A stretch of DNA of 64,000 nt from Shewanella sp. MBTL60-007 (GTDB lineage Bacteria > Pseudomonadota > Gammaproteobacteria > Enterobacterales > Shewanellaceae). Each line of letters begins with the position of its first letter. The first letter of the stretch is position 1. Positions 1 to 11,166 of the stretch are shown piece after piece. The translations under genes and the position numbers were made by a program. The stretch is from NCBI RefSeq assembly GCF_019654915.1, contig NZ_BPET01000025.1, positions 1 through 64,000 of the forward strand, written 5' to 3'. A model generated the notes under the pieces. That model was not told the origin of the DNA, did no database searches, and worked only from the letters and a program-made list of their open reading frames with translations.

Positions 1-196
1 CTGCTAATGTATTCTTGCATTCCTTCTGCAGGCCTGACTCTTACTCGGTTTCCGAATGTTGCTACCTATATTAGCGTTCTAGATTATATGGAACACGACT
101 AAGGGATAATTGTATTTTTGTTGTGAATCCAGTACTGTTGCGGGAAAATAAAAATGGATCTAAATCACAAAAATCCGAGGATTAACGGAGAACATT
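1..196. other. upstream region of mdh
   Basis: AT-rich non-coding stretch before mdh. The ribosome binding site for mdh (GGAG, about 187-190) is at its right end. In Shewanella and E. coli argR commonly lies divergently upstream of mdh, but no argR coding sequence is recognisable in these bases, so any such gene lies outside the window. Confidence 0.5.
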
Positions 197-1132
197 ATGA
201 AAGTTGCTGTACTTGGTGCTGCTGGTGGTATTGGCCAGGCTCTCGCCCTACTATTAAAAACTCAATTACCTGCGGGTTCTAAATTGTCGCTGTATGATAT
301 CGCTCCAGTTACCCCTGGCGTTGCGGTTGACTTAAGCCATATTCCAACTGCGGTAGAAGTAAAAGGTTTTGCTGGTGAAGATCCAACTCCTGCTTTAGAA
401 GGTGCTGACGTAGTACTTATCTCGGCGGGTGTTGCTCGTAAGCCTGGAATGGATCGTTCAGATCTATTTAATATCAATGCTGGCATCGTACGTAACTTAG
501 TTGAAAAGTGCGCAACCTCTTGCCCAAAAGCCTTGATCGGTATCATCACTAACCCGGTTAACACTACTGTAGCGATTGCAGCTGAAGTGCTTAAAAAAGC
601 GGGTGTCTATGATAAAAACCGCCTATTTGGTGTGACGACACTTGATGTCATTCGTTCAGAAACCTTCGTTGCAGAAGCAAAAGGCCTGAACGTAGCAGAC
701 GTTAAGGTTCCGGTTATTGGTGGTCACAGCGGTGTGACTATCCTGCCGCTACTTTCACAGGTAGAAGGTGTGAGCTTTAGCGATGAAGAAATTGCTGCGC
801 TGACGACACGTATTCAGAATGCGGGTACTGAAGTGGTTGAAGCTAAAGCTGGCGGCGGCAGTGCGACACTATCAATGGGGCAGGCGGCATGTCGCTTTGG
901 TCTATCACTTGTGCGTGGCTTACAGGGTGAAGCAAACGTTGTAGAGTGCGCGTACGTTGATGGCGGCAGTGAGCACGCTGAATTCTTCGCACAACCTGTT
1001 GTACTAGGCAAAAATGGTGTTGAAGAAGTATTGGCTTATGGCGAAGTGAGTGCATTTGAAGCTAATGCACGTGACGCTATGCTAGATACACTAAAAGCAG
1101 ACATTCAGTTAGGTATAGACTTCGTTAAGTAG
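197..1132 (+). CDS. mdh: malate dehydrogenase
   Basis: NAD-dependent malate dehydrogenase of the TCA cycle, interconverting malate and oxaloacetate in the cytoplasm. The 311-residue length matches the E. coli enzyme (312). The N-terminus carries the Rossmann motif GAAGGIGQ (residues 7-14). The proton-relay histidine lies in IGGHSGVT near residue 177, and the substrate-binding arginine in the [12 protein letters not shown] loop near residue 80. The start is the ATG with GGAG six bases upstream. It is a single-gene unit followed by a strong hairpin terminator. All family motifs appear intact. Confidence 0.98.
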   Translation: MKVAVLGAAGGIGQALALLLKTQLPAGSKLSLYDIAPVTPGVAVDLSHIPTAVEVKGFAGEDPTPALEGADVVLISAGVARKPGMDRSDLFNINAGIVRNLVEKCATSCPKALIGIITNPVNTTVAIAAEVLKKAGVYDKNRLFGVTTLDVIRSETFVAEAKGLNVADVKVPVIGGHSGVTILPLLSQVEGVSFSDEEIAALTTRIQNAGTEVVEAKAGGGSATLSMGQAACRFGLSLVRGLQGEANVVECAYVDGGSEHAEFFAQPVVLGKNGVEEVLAYGEVSAFEANARDAMLDTLKADIQLGIDFVK

Positions 1133-1164
1133 TCTATATGAGCTGCCCACGCAGGCAGCAATTG

Positions 1165-1191
1165 AAAAGGGAGCCTTAGGCTCCCTTTTTT
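1165..1191. terminator. bidirectional intrinsic terminator between mdh and ispB
   Basis: Stem GGGAGCC (1169-1175), loop TTA, GGCTCCC (1179-1185), with an A-run before and a T-run after. It can terminate both the rightward mdh transcript and the leftward ispB transcript. Confidence 0.93.
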
Positions 1192-1222
1192 GTTTTATCG
1201 CTTATATTGCGATCTCATGTGA

Positions 1223-2194
1223 TTAGTGACTGCGCTGTGTGGCGATTTTAGCCAGTGAGATCAATGCAGTTTTATAGTCAGAATCAGGAATGATATCAAG
1301 GGCTGCAATCGCCTTGTCAGACTCTTCTATGGCCCGCTTTTCAGTGTATTCTAAAGCACCACAGCTCTTAAGTGCACTTAGAATAATCTCGATGTGCTCG
1401 GTACCGTCACCTTTCTCAATAGCCTCACGGATCAAGGCCTTTTCTGTGTCACTGCCATTTGCCATAGCAAAGATAAGCGGCAAAGTGGGCTTGCCTTCGG
1501 CTAAGTCATCACCGATATTTTTGCCTAACTCTTCAGTTTCAGCTGTGTAGTCGAGTAGATCATCGGTCAACTGGAATGCTGTGCCTAAATACTTACCGTA
1601 GTCGGCTAGTGCATCTTGTACTTCAATTGGGCTGTCTGCCAGTAAACCAGCAAGACGAGTGGCGGCTTCGAATAGTTTTGCTGTTTTGCAGTATATGACG
1701 CGCATATAGCTGTCTTCAGTGGTGTCTGGATCATTACAGTTCATTAACTGTAGCACTTCACCTTCAGCGAGTACGTTGGTCGCATCGGCAAGGATCTCAA
1801 GTACGTCTAGACACTTCAGCTCAGTCATCATTTGGAAAGAGCGGGTGTAGAGGAAGTCCCCCACTAGCACACTAGCACTATTACCAAATAGTGCATTGGC
1901 TGTCTTTCTACCACGACGTAGGGTCGATTCATCAACAACATCATCATGTAAAAGTGATGCTGTATGGATAAATTCAATGATTGCGGCCAATTTAAGGTGA
2001 GAATCACCTTTATAGTCGATGGCGCGAGCTGCTAGAATAGAGAGCAGAGGTCGTAAGCGTTTACCACCGCCGTTAATAATGTAGAACCCAAGTTGATTAA
2101 TGAGGGCAACGTCTGACTCTAGTTGTTTATAGATCAGTTGATTGACAGCTTGCATGTCGCTATCAGCCAATTGACGAATGGCGTTTAAATCCAT
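1223..2194 (-). CDS. ispB: octaprenyl diphosphate synthase
   Basis: Trans-type polyprenyl diphosphate synthase that elongates farnesyl diphosphate with isopentenyl diphosphate to make the quinone side chain. Both aspartate-rich motifs are present: DDVVDES in the first half (the FARM) and DDLLD in the second (the SARM). The open frame extends to 2230, but the ATG at 2194 (MDLNAIRQL) gives 323 residues, the usual family length, so I chose it. The gene is divergent from rplU across about 280 bases, as in other Gammaproteobacteria. It converges on mdh with a shared terminator. Confidence 0.95.
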   Translation of the reverse strand: MDLNAIRQLADSDMQAVNQLIYKQLESDVALINQLGFYIINGGGKRLRPLLSILAARAIDYKGDSHLKLAAIIEFIHTASLLHDDVVDESTLRRGRKTANALFGNSASVLVGDFLYTRSFQMMTELKCLDVLEILADATNVLAEGEVLQLMNCNDPDTTEDSYMRVIYCKTAKLFEAATRLAGLLADSPIEVQDALADYGKYLGTAFQLTDDLLDYTAETEELGKNIGDDLAEGKPTLPLIFAMANGSDTEKALIREAIEKGDGTEHIEIILSALKSCGALEYTEKRAIEESDKAIAALDIIPDSDYKTALISLAKIATQRSH

Positions 2195-2356
2195 AAGTAG
2201 GCTCTGGTTTTGTTGGCTGCCGATTAACATAAGCAGCTCAATTAAGGCTTAAATGTTATAATAATTGGATTCTACCTAAATTTGCGGCACAAGACAGTAG
2301 TTGTAGAAGATTGTGAGAGTTATTTGGGTCTTTTTTTATTCTTAGTTAATTAAGAC

Positions 2357-2385
2357 TTGTCAGCGGCTACTTCTTAGCGTAAACT
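2357..2385 (+). promoter_or_regulatory. sigma-70 promoter candidate for rplU-rpmA
   Basis: TTGTCA (2357-2362), a 17-base spacer, then TAAACT (2380-2385), about 90 bases before the rplU start. The spacing is optimal and the match to consensus is good. It is read from the sequence only. Confidence 0.55.
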
Positions 2386-2477
2386 CCGCGACCATTGTCA
2401 TTAAAGCTTTTATAGCACCCCTGCATCAAACAAATATGTTTTGAGCGGCGTGTTAGAAATATCGGAGTAAAATAGCT

Positions 2478-2789
2478 ATGTACGCTGTTTTTCAAAGTGG
2501 CGGCAAGCAACATCGCGTTGAAGCCGGCCATACAGTTCGTTTAGAGAAATTAGAAGTCGCTACAGGCGAAACTATCGAATTCGACCAAGTTCTTTTGGTT
2601 GCTGATGGTGAAACTGTACACGTTGGTGCACCTTTAGTTGAAGGTGGTAAGGTTGTTGCTGAAGTTATCAGCCACGGCCGTGCGGAGAAGGTAACTATTG
2701 TTAAGTTCCGTCGTCGTAAGCACCACGATAAGAAGATGGGCCACCGTCAGTGGTTCACCGAAGTTAAAATTACAGCTATCAACGCTTAA
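2478..2789 (+). CDS. rplU: 50S ribosomal protein L21
   Basis: Large-subunit ribosomal protein that contacts 23S rRNA and L20. The 103 residues are the standard length. It starts [12 protein letters not shown] and has the conserved basic segment [16 protein letters not shown] near residues 75-92. It lies 15 bases before rpmA in the near-universal rplU-rpmA pair, with obgE following, so the products are co-expressed. The promoter candidate about 90 bases upstream leaves a moderately long leader. I see no recognisable riboswitch in it. Confidence 0.98.
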   Translation: MYAVFQSGGKQHRVEAGHTVRLEKLEVATGETIEFDQVLLVADGETVHVGAPLVEGGKVVAEVISHGRAEKVTIVKFRRRKHHDKKMGHRQWFTEVKITAINA

Positions 2790-2801
2790 TTAGGAGTCTA
2801 A

Positions 2802-3059
<258 letters not shown>

Positions 3060-3085
3060 TCTTTCGCTTCGCAAAGATTGATACT

Positions 3086-3118
3086 AAGCCCCGCCATTGG
3101 TGGGGCTTTGTTTTTTTT
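3086..3118 (+). terminator. intrinsic terminator after rpmA
   Basis: Stem AAGCCCCGCC (3086-3095), loop ATT, then GGTGGGGCTT with one wobble, followed by a T-rich run. It separates rplU-rpmA from obgE. Confidence 0.9.
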
Positions 3119-3165
3119 AAATTAAGTAAATTGTGTTTTGGCGACTAGAATCGTTAAGAGTATAA

Positions 3166-4359
<1,194 letters not shown>

Positions 4360-4388
4360 TTGATACGATAAGAGGAAGTTGAGACAAG

Positions 4389-5147
4389 GTGTACGCTACA
4401 ACGCAAAATGACATTACTCGTCAAGTCGTTAGAGTTGCTCAACTTCTGCTTGCCTATGGCGCTGAATCAGAACTCGTTGAAGAGATCACTCAGCGTCTAG
4501 GCCACGCCTTAGGTTTAGAAAGTGTGGAGATCTCCATCTCCTCCAACTCCCTCGTTTTAACCAGTCTTTCAGTCGGTCGATGTATCACAACGACTCGACG
4601 AATTCGTGAACATGGTATCAATATGACCGTGGTTTGCGAATTGCAGCGGATCTGCTTGCTGACCGAAAAAGGGATCTATGGATTGACCGAAGTGCGTAAA
4701 CGCGTCGGCCGTATTGAGCCCAAGACTTATCCTGCCAAGTTTGTTGTGCCTATGATAGGTTTATCATGTGCCAGTTTTTGCCACTTGTTTGGTGGTGATT
4801 TAGCAGCTTGTTTTATTACTTTCCTCGCTTCGGCCATCGGCATGTTCGTGCGTTTGTCTATTGCCAAGCGTCACTTTAATCTTCTACTTAATTTTAGCGT
4901 CACCGCCTTTGTGACGACCCTTATTGCACAAATGGGTTATCAGTTTGATTTGACAGACACCCCTAAACTGCCAATGGCAGCGAGCGTGTTGATGCTGGTA
5001 CCAGGCTTTCCGATGATTAACTCTATTTCAGATATGGTCAAAGGGCACTTAAATGTGGGGATCTCCCGCTGGGGGCATGCGACCTTGCTAACAGTCGCAT
5101 CGGTGATAGGTATCACCATTGCCATGCAGATAGGCGGCTTGTTCTGA
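4389..5147 (+). CDS. yjjP: ThrE-type exporter large subunit, YjjP-like
   Basis: The N-terminal half of the threonine/serine exporter (ThrE) fold encoded as its own protein, as in E. coli YjjP. YjjP-YjjB has been reported to promote succinate export in E. coli. The soluble part (residues 1-115) is followed by about five hydrophobic segments. It starts with GTG and lies 29 bases after obgE. Its TGA overlaps the ATG of yjjB by one base, so the two halves are translationally coupled. The transported substrate cannot be read from the sequence. Confidence 0.85.
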   Translation: MYATTQNDITRQVVRVAQLLLAYGAESELVEEITQRLGHALGLESVEISISSNSLVLTSLSVGRCITTTRRIREHGINMTVVCELQRICLLTEKGIYGLTEVRKRVGRIEPKTYPAKFVVPMIGLSCASFCHLFGGDLAACFITFLASAIGMFVRLSIAKRHFNLLLNFSVTAFVTTLIAQMGYQFDLTDTPKLPMAASVLMLVPGFPMINSISDMVKGHLNVGISRWGHATLLTVASVIGITIAMQIGGLF

Positions 5148-5620
5148 TGATGTCGCTGATCTTAACTATGCTCAACGATGCGATTTTCTCTGCTATTCCA
5201 GCAATAGGCTTTGCCATGGTGTTTAATGTGCCGCGCCGATTCCTGCCCTACTGTGCAATCGCGGCAGCTATGGGTCATGGTAGCCGAACTATGTGGCTAA
5301 GCTTTGGTTTACCAATTGAGTGGGCCACTTTTTTAGCGGCAGCCTTGGTGGGCATAGTCACGATAGCATTTGCGAAGAAGCATTTAGCCCCGCCATTAAT
5401 GTATGCTGTTGCTGCAATAATTCCGATGATCCCGGGCACCTACGCATTTAATACCGTCATCGGCCTAGTGCAGCTGACCGCACAAGCAGATATGAGTCCA
5501 GAGCTTATCTATCAAGTGGTGAGTAACGGTCTTAAGACTGTATTTATTTTAGGTGCACTTTCGGTCGGGTTAGCAATGCCAAGCTTACTCTATTTCCGCT
5601 CTCGCCCTGTCATTAAATAA
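5147..5620 (+). CDS. yjjB: ThrE-type exporter small subunit, YjjB-like
   Basis: The C-terminal half of the ThrE fold (157 residues, about four or five membrane segments), partner of the upstream YjjP-like protein. The motif PMIPGTYAFNT is the family signature near residues 100-110. The first ATG overlaps the yjjP stop by one base; a second ATG follows immediately, so the start may be one codon later. The two proteins together correspond to one full ThrE transporter in actinobacteria. Confidence 0.85.
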   Translation: MMSLILTMLNDAIFSAIPAIGFAMVFNVPRRFLPYCAIAAAMGHGSRTMWLSFGLPIEWATFLAAALVGIVTIAFAKKHLAPPLMYAVAAIIPMIPGTYAFNTVIGLVQLTAQADMSPELIYQVVSNGLKTVFILGALSVGLAMPSLLYFRSRPVIK

Positions 5621-5698
5621 CTAAATTTTATTAAGCCTACAGCATGTTAGTGGGCTGCTAGATTGCACGCTAACATCACAGAAATAAAGGGAAGTATC

Positions 5699-6181
5699 AT
5701 GAAAATAGCTATGATTGCCGCGATGGCAAATAACCGTGTTATTGGTAAAGACAACCAAATGCCATGGCATCTTCCTGAAGATCTACGCCACTTTAAAGCC
5801 ATGACTTTAGGCAAGCCTGTGGTGATGGGCCGAAAGACCTATGAGTCGATAGGGCGGCCGCTACCTGGGCGCCATAATATCGTGATAAGCCGTCAGGAAG
5901 ATTTAGTGATTGAAGGTGTTACTCGTGTAAGCAGTTTTGATGAAGCGAAAATCGCTGCCGGAGACTGCGAAGAGTTGGTCGTGATGGGAGGTGGGCAACT
6001 GTATGAAATGTTGTTGCCTCAGGCTGATATTCTCTATCTCACCGAGATAGCCCTAACAGTCGATGGGGACACCTATTTTCCGAAGTGGGACGATGGTAGC
6101 TGGCAAGAAGTTTCTCGAGATGTTGCAAAAAATGATAAAGGTGTTGAATATAGCTTTATCAAATTGGTAAAAAAGTGTTAA
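5699..6181 (+). CDS. folA: dihydrofolate reductase
   Basis: Reduces dihydrofolate to tetrahydrofolate with NADPH; the target of trimethoprim. It is 160 residues (E. coli 159). The N-terminus contains AMANNRVIGKDNQMPWHLPEDL, where the active-site acidic residue sits in the PWHLPEDL helix. The NADPH motif GRKTYESIGRPLPGR follows around residues 45-60. VMGGGQLY near residue 95 is the second cofactor loop. The frame is open from a TTG at 5663, but the ATG at 5699 with AAGGGA upstream matches the family start. It lies 78 bases after yjjB. Confidence 0.96.
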   Translation: MKIAMIAAMANNRVIGKDNQMPWHLPEDLRHFKAMTLGKPVVMGRKTYESIGRPLPGRHNIVISRQEDLVIEGVTRVSSFDEAKIAAGDCEELVVMGGGQLYEMLLPQADILYLTEIALTVDGDTYFPKWDDGSWQEVSRDVAKNDKGVEYSFIKLVKKC

Positions 6182-6276
6182 ATTCAGAGGGTTGTTTAGT
6201 ACCCTAGATAAAGAGAAAGCAAGCTACTAAATAGCGCTACTTTTCTAAATAAAAACTAAAAAATAAGGAGTGTCTG

Positions 6277-6672
6277 ATGCGTCTGTTACCCCTGAGCATC
6301 GCTACACTGATAGTGGCATCTTCAATTTCTGTTCCATCAACTGCGCTAGCTAATCAAGACCAGTTGGCTGCAAACATCTGTAACTATGTGCAGGCCGATG
6401 ACAAAAACCGTCTTCGTAAGAAGTTAAAAGAGAGCAGAGTAAAGTTACGTAACATTTATAGCGGTGTTTCCTGCGGTGGCGATAGTTTATTGAGAACGGC
6501 TTTAAAGAGTGGTTCTAATAAGGTTGGCACCTTTGTCGCTAAGCGTCTTCCTGCTTCAGATTTAAACCAAGCGGAAGCTGATGGGCAGAGCATCGTTGCC
6601 TGGGCTGAAAGCAACGGCCATGGTAGCAGTGAAATCACAGCGGCCATTAAAGAGCGTATTGCAGGCAGTTAA
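6277..6672 (+). CDS. secreted DUF3718 protein
   Basis: A 131-residue protein with a Sec signal peptide (hydrophobic LSIATLIVASSIS, likely cut after ALA near residue 25). The mature part has the DUF3718 pattern: an N-terminal ANICNYVQADDKNRLRKKL helix, a second cysteine in GVSCGGDSLLR, and a downstream helical segment. The two cysteines near residues 36 and 66 could form a disulphide in the periplasm. DUF3718 proteins are common in Shewanella and have no established function. It is preceded by AAGGAG and followed by two hairpin terminators. Confidence 0.75.
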   Translation: MRLLPLSIATLIVASSISVPSTALANQDQLAANICNYVQADDKNRLRKKLKESRVKLRNIYSGVSCGGDSLLRTALKSGSNKVGTFVAKRLPASDLNQAEADGQSIVAWAESNGHGSSEITAAIKERIAGS

Positions 6673-6696
6673 GCTCTTACAAAGCGAATTTAAAAT

Positions 6697-6722
6697 TACT
6701 GGGCGAGTCCCAGTATTTTTTT
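6697..6722 (+). terminator. intrinsic terminator after the DUF3718 gene
   Basis: Seven-base stem TACTGGG / CCCAGTA with loop CGAGT, followed by seven T. Confidence 0.9.
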
Positions 6723-6751
6723 AGCTGATTTACGGCTTTTAATAGCCAAAG

Positions 6752-6784
6752 AAAAGAGGCGCTAACTATAGCGCCTCTTTTTTA
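6752..6784. terminator. bidirectional terminator between DUF3718 and chemotaxis receptor genes
   Basis: Twelve-base perfect stem AAAGAGGCGCTA / TAGCGCCTCTTT with loop ACTA, flanked by A on the left and T on the right. It sits just past the stop of the minus-strand receptor gene, so it most likely serves that gene. Confidence 0.9.
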
Positions 6785-6828
6785 TATTAAACTTCTGCTT
6801 AACGGGTTAAGCGTCTCAATCGGGTAAG

Positions 6829-8850
6829 TTAAACTCTAAACTCTTTAACCGAGGCTTGTAGCTCTTCGGCTAATTGAGCGACCTGATGACTCGACTGCGC
6901 CGTTTGGTCGGCTCCGGTAGAGGTTTCCTCCGAAATAGCGGCGATATGCTCAAGCTTTTCTGAGACCTGCTGGCTAACTAGGTTCTGCTCTTGTGCTGCA
7001 TGAGCAATATGGGTTCCTGAGTCATGAGCGCGATGTACAGCTTCGCTAATACTCTCTAGGGCAATGTTAGCCTGCTCTGTTTTTTCAACGCAAGAACTCG
7101 CCTGAGAGCTTCCTAGGTCCATTACTGCAACCGCTTCTTGCGTGCCCTTCTGTAGCACCTCGATCATCTGCTGGATCTCTTGGGTTGAGTCTTGGGTTCT
7201 CGATGCGAGACTGCGAACCTCATCGGCTACCACTGCAAAGCCACGGCCTTGCTCGCCGGCGCGGGCCGCTTCGATTGCGGCGTTAAGAGCAAGTAGGTTT
7301 GTCTGTTCAGCAATACCGCGGATCACATCGAGAATTGAGCCGATAGAGGCGCTATCTGCGTGGACTTTATTAATCACCACACTGGCTTTAGCCACTTCAT
7401 CGGCGAGCGCTAGAATGGTGCGCTTGTTTTCATCAGCCATGAGTCGCATATGTTGGCTTTCATCATCGGCGGCTTTTATCTGACTTAGCGCTTCGTCGGC
7501 GCTAACGGTGACTTGCTGGGCACTCGAGCTGAGCTGGGTCGTTGCAGTGGCCACTTGATCGACCTGACTCTTCTGTTCTTGAATGCCTACAGTCGTTTGA
7601 GCCGTGATTGCCGAAGTCTCTTCGGCTGCGGCCGCGAGTTGATCGGAGCGCTCTAAAATGCCTTGAATAAGGCTACGTAGGCTATCAACTAGTTTATTGC
7701 AGTTGGCCGATAGTTTAGCAAACTCATCGTGGCCCGAATCGTCTAATTTATGGGTTAGATCTCCTGAGGCCAACACGTTTAGCGCGTGGTTGATTTTATC
7801 GAGAGAGCGGGTTAGTGGGCGCACAACTGCGATGCTGACGATAATGGCGACAAGAATTGCAACCGTCATTAATAGAATCGTACGCATACTTGCGTTGTCG
7901 ATATTCGCGATGGCGCTGCTGCTAATGTCACGAGAGATCGACTCGATGTTCGTTGTTAGCGCCTTCATTTGTTGATTTACATTGCCCGCAGCAAGTTCCA
8001 CATCGTGAAGTAAAGTCTTTGCGCGAATATTATGCTCTATCTCTTTGCGTTTTAGTGCAATTAACGAATTCTTACCTTGAACCATGGTAAATACGTTAGT
8101 CGCTTCACTGTTGAGCTCTTCAATAAGATCGCTCTCGACAACACCATCCCAATGGTTAGTGACGTAATCTACTTTGCTCTTAGTGTCACTAACAATATAG
8201 TCCAGCTCTTTTGAGATGATATCGAACTTGGCCTTGTCTGTACTGCGAACAAGGTCGAAACTGGTGCTCGCGATGTTACTAAAACTCAGCTCTAGCGTAC
8301 TTGCAGTCGCTGCAATCTCCTGTTCAACCAGATCTTCACTCATCTCTAGATCGATTAAATCTAGTAATAAAGACGCACTGTCATCGACGGCAATTTCCAC
8401 ATCGTCATATTGACTGCTAATCTGCTTGGCTGTGGTTAGCGCAGCTTCATGAATAGCTATCATCTCTTTACTGGCGGCATTGAATTGAGAGTATTGCCCC
8501 TCAAGAGTCCGAATGACGGAGTTTAATTCGGAGTTATTACTGACTAAGCTGGCCAGTTTGGTAATCTCTGACTCAAAGGTCTGGCTCGCGGCAGAATATT
8601 GAGCGTTGATTTGAGGGATCTCACCTGCATTAGCGCTGTGATAGGCAGTTAAGATCAGCTTTTCCTGCTCGGAGATAGTTTGTGACAGTAAACTGCTCGA
8701 CTCGAGCGCTGGTAAGCTGAGCTCTTGTAGAACTTGTGTGCTGCTCTTTAGCTGGTTGTTAGTTAACCAAGATGCTGCGCCTAGGACGATCAGTAGTAAT
8801 GTGACTACCGTAAATCCTGCGATCACCCTGGTGGCTACATTTAACTTCAT
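6829..8850 (-). CDS. methyl-accepting chemotaxis protein
   Basis: Membrane chemoreceptor of 673 residues. It has an N-terminal membrane segment (about residues 8-30), a long helical periplasmic domain rich in Ser/Leu/Glu, and a second membrane segment near residue 325 ([18 protein letters not shown]). A HAMP domain and the cytoplasmic signalling hairpin follow, with the conserved tip ([19 protein letters not shown] near residue 515). The start at 8850 has GGAGCTCCT just upstream; the longer frame to 8901 adds a Cys-rich non-hydrophobic leader unlike the family. No C-terminal CheR-tethering pentapeptide is visible. The ligand is unknown. Confidence 0.93.
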   Translation of the reverse strand: MKLNVATRVIAGFTVVTLLLIVLGAASWLTNNQLKSSTQVLQELSLPALESSSLLSQTISEQEKLILTAYHSANAGEIPQINAQYSAASQTFESEITKLASLVSNNSELNSVIRTLEGQYSQFNAASKEMIAIHEAALTTAKQISSQYDDVEIAVDDSASLLLDLIDLEMSEDLVEQEIAATASTLELSFSNIASTSFDLVRSTDKAKFDIISKELDYIVSDTKSKVDYVTNHWDGVVESDLIEELNSEATNVFTMVQGKNSLIALKRKEIEHNIRAKTLLHDVELAAGNVNQQMKALTTNIESISRDISSSAIANIDNASMRTILLMTVAILVAIIVSIAVVRPLTRSLDKINHALNVLASGDLTHKLDDSGHDEFAKLSANCNKLVDSLRSLIQGILERSDQLAAAAEETSAITAQTTVGIQEQKSQVDQVATATTQLSSSAQQVTVSADEALSQIKAADDESQHMRLMADENKRTILALADEVAKASVVINKVHADSASIGSILDVIRGIAEQTNLLALNAAIEAARAGEQGRGFAVVADEVRSLASRTQDSTQEIQQMIEVLQKGTQEAVAVMDLGSSQASSCVEKTEQANIALESISEAVHRAHDSGTHIAHAAQEQNLVSQQVSEKLEHIAAISEETSTGADQTAQSSHQVAQLAEELQASVKEFRV

Positions 8851-8950
8851 AGGAGCTCCATTTTTATTATTTTTATCCAAGTCACAGCATCCGCCTGACA
8901 TGCCAATCGAATATTTTATCGGCCAAATTCAGCGATAGTTTAACTCTTTT

Positions 8951-9784
8951 TTAACTTCTTTTAACGTCTTTTAATTTTTCTTGAGTGATTTTTTGGTTCG
9001 ATTCAAAATGCCATAGGGTCATATATTCTCCCCAGCAACAGCCTGTATCTAAACCTAATCGATTCACATGGTTTGTTTGTCCCATAATCGCGGCCCAGTG
9101 GCCAAAGACTAATGTGTAGTCAGGTGGAATGTTAGATTTAACATTAAACCAAGGCGTCAAGTTGGCGTGATTGCAGTTTTGAATTGGTGACTTACAGTCA
9201 AAATCTAAGCGCCCATCATCCTTAAGATAGCGCATGCGGGTTAAGGCATTAATGCAATAGATCTGCTTCTCAAGCTGAGTTAAATCTGAGTGATAGTCAT
9301 CAACATCGTTGGTGTACATTTCACTGATTAACTCCTCTAGATAATCCTTTGACTTTAGCGTCTGAGATACTCTATCCGCTTCGCTGCGCAGGGCTGTCAA
9401 ATCCCATTGTGGAGGTACGCCTGCATGGCTCATCAGGAGTCGCTGCTCGGGCCACTCCTGATAGAGGGGTTGAAGTCTTAGCCAATCGATAATGCTATTG
9501 ATGTCGTCGGCGGCGAGTAAGGCGCTTAAGTTATCTTTAGGGTTAGCGCGCTTTAACTTGCCATGAATTGCCAGTAAGTGTAGGTCGTGGTTACCAAGGA
9601 CTACCTTTGCCGAACCCGATAGTGATTTAAAAAAGCGCAGGGTCTCCAGAGAGCCTGTGCCCCGTGCGACAAGATCACCCACTGCCCATAAGCAGTCTTT
9701 TGAGGGGTTAAAGTCGACTCTATTGAGAAGCAGGGTTAACTCCTCGAAACAGCCCTGTATATCGCCTACAAAATAGTTAGCCAT
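8951..9784 (-). CDS. apaH: diadenosine tetraphosphatase
   Basis: Symmetrical Ap4A hydrolase producing two ADP; it is also known to remove Np4-type RNA caps. The 277 residues carry the metallophosphatase motifs in order: GDIQGC (residues 8-13), GDLVARG (36-42), GNHDLH (about 65) and SHAGVPP (about 120). It lies 24 bases downstream of apaG, the usual apaG-apaH pair. All metal-ligand positions appear present. Confidence 0.95.
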   Translation of the reverse strand: MANYFVGDIQGCFEELTLLLNRVDFNPSKDCLWAVGDLVARGTGSLETLRFFKSLSGSAKVVLGNHDLHLLAIHGKLKRANPKDNLSALLAADDINSIIDWLRLQPLYQEWPEQRLLMSHAGVPPQWDLTALRSEADRVSQTLKSKDYLEELISEMYTNDVDDYHSDLTQLEKQIYCINALTRMRYLKDDGRLDFDCKSPIQNCNHANLTPWFNVKSNIPPDYTLVFGHWAAIMGQTNHVNRLGLDTGCCWGEYMTLWHFESNQKITQEKLKDVKRS

Positions 9785-9808
9785 TTTTACCTAGATATGA
9801 TTTTTGCT

Positions 9809-10189
9809 TTAGTGAAGTAAACCGGGGGTGGATAAACGAAAGGGTGATATTGGCGCTTTAAACTCATTACCGCGGCTATCGACCATAGTGTAACTGCCCT
9901 CCATTACGCCCAGTGGCGTCTCGAGTACGGTGCCACTGGTATATTCGTAGCTACTATTGGGTTTTATCGTCGGAGTCTCTCCTACAACACCTGCACCATG
10001 CACTTGGCTTTTTCGGCCATTAGCGTCCGTAATACACCAATGGCGGCTCTTGAGAGTGATCTCTTCATTGCTTAAATTGGAGATGGTTACGGTGTAACTA
10101 AACAGGTACTTATCTTCGTCCGGTGCGGACTGGGTTTCAATATATGATGTTTTGACATCGACACATACAGATGATGCTATTTGACTCAT
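9809..10189 (-). CDS. apaG: ApaG protein (Co2+/Mg2+ efflux-associated, DUF525)
   Basis: Small cytoplasmic beta-sandwich protein of 126 residues, the standard ApaG length. It has the family core FSYTVTISNLS, the SRHWCITDANG motif, VVGETP, and the YTSGTVLETPLGVMEGSY segment. ApaG is always associated with apaH; its biochemical role is unclear. The start has a purine-rich GGGGGCG stretch upstream. A terminator hairpin lies between rsmA and this gene, so apaG-apaH may be a separate transcription unit. Confidence 0.94.
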   Translation of the reverse strand: MSQIASSVCVDVKTSYIETQSAPDEDKYLFSYTVTISNLSNEEITLKSRHWCITDANGRKSQVHGAGVVGETPTIKPNSSYEYTSGTVLETPLGVMEGSYTMVDSRGNEFKAPISPFRLSTPGLLH

Positions 10190-10293
10190 ATCGCCCCCTA
10201 AAAGATGCAGTTAATTTGATTGTGCGTAGATCATACTTTCATCTTAAATGGACTGTTGCTGAATTAACAGGTAATAATCTATTAAAAAGGTAT

Positions 10294-10316
10294 AAAAAAA
10301 GGGCAGTTAACTGCCC
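10294..10316 (-). terminator. intrinsic terminator between rsmA and apaG
   Basis: On the minus strand, stem GGGCAG / CTGCCC with loop TTAA is followed by seven T. It lies just after rsmA and before apaG. Confidence 0.88.
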
Positions 10317-10337
10317 TTTAGAGAGAAACCTATTTGA

Positions 10338-11150
10338 TTAACTCGATGCTTTCTTATCGAAAACATGGTTAGCCATCGCCACATATTGGTCAACGCGGAT
10401 CTGCTCAGGTCTAAGTGTCGCATCGATGCCTAGTTCGGCAAAGTCTTCATCTGATAATAACTGTTTAAGGTTATTTCTCAGCGTTTTACGGCGCATGTTA
10501 AATGCAGTCGTCGTTAAGTTTCTAAGCAGCTCAACATCTTTACATGGCCAAGGCTTATCTTTATACGGTACTAGGCGCACAACTGCTGAGTCTACTTTTG
10601 GTGGCGGGGTGAAACACCCCGGTGGCACTTCAAGCACAGGCATTACTTGGCAGTGATATTGTGCCATCACGGTTAGGCGCCCATAGGCTTTGGTGCCTGG
10701 CGCTGCTGATAGACGTAGAACGACCTCTTTTTGCAGCATAAAGTGCATGTTTTCAATATGCTGAGCAAATTCAAATAGGTGGAACATCAGCGGAGTTGAG
10801 ATGTTGTATGGTAGGTTACCAAACACCTTCATCTGCTTGTCTTCACGCACTAGTTGCTTGAAGTCAAACTTGAGCGCATCACCTTGATGGATCTCAAGCT
10901 TATCTTTGAGCACTGGGTGCTCTTGTAAACGCTCAACAAGATCTTTATCTAACTCGACAACGATAAGCTTATCGATGCTAGTAGCCACAGGCTCTGTTAA
11001 TGCAGCCAGACCAGGACCAATTTCTACCATGACATGATCGTTATCAGGTGAGATAGCACCAACGATGCGGTTAATCACATTCTCGTCGGTTAAGAAGTTC
11101 TGTCCAAAACGTTTTCTGGCCGTATGGCCTAAATGTACTTTATTGCTCAT
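10338..11150 (-). CDS. rsmA: 16S rRNA dimethyladenosine transferase KsgA
   Basis: Dimethylates A1518 and A1519 of 16S rRNA during 30S maturation. The start at 11150 gives the family N-terminus [20 protein letters not shown] and 270 residues (E. coli 273); the frame runs on to 11189 inside pdxA. The SAM site [11 protein letters not shown] (about residues 40-50) and the catalytic motif NLPYN (about 113-117) are present. It is the last gene of the lptD-surA-pdxA-rsmA series; its start lies 16 bases after the pdxA stop, with only a weak ribosome binding site, suggesting translational coupling. Confidence 0.95.
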   Translation of the reverse strand: MSNKVHLGHTARKRFGQNFLTDENVINRIVGAISPDNDHVMVEIGPGLAALTEPVATSIDKLIVVELDKDLVERLQEHPVLKDKLEIHQGDALKFDFKQLVREDKQMKVFGNLPYNISTPLMFHLFEFAQHIENMHFMLQKEVVLRLSAAPGTKAYGRLTVMAQYHCQVMPVLEVPPGCFTPPPKVDSAVVRLVPYKDKPWPCKDVELLRNLTTTAFNMRRKTLRNNLKQLLSDEDFAELGIDATLRPEQIRVDQYVAMANHVFDKKASS

Positions 11151-11166
11151 GAGGTAATTTTTATCA

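Noticed and set aside
1..20. Possible minus-strand gene start (ATG at base 20) as argR
   Set aside because: The few residues readable do not match ArgR, and the purine-rich run abuts the ATG with no spacing.
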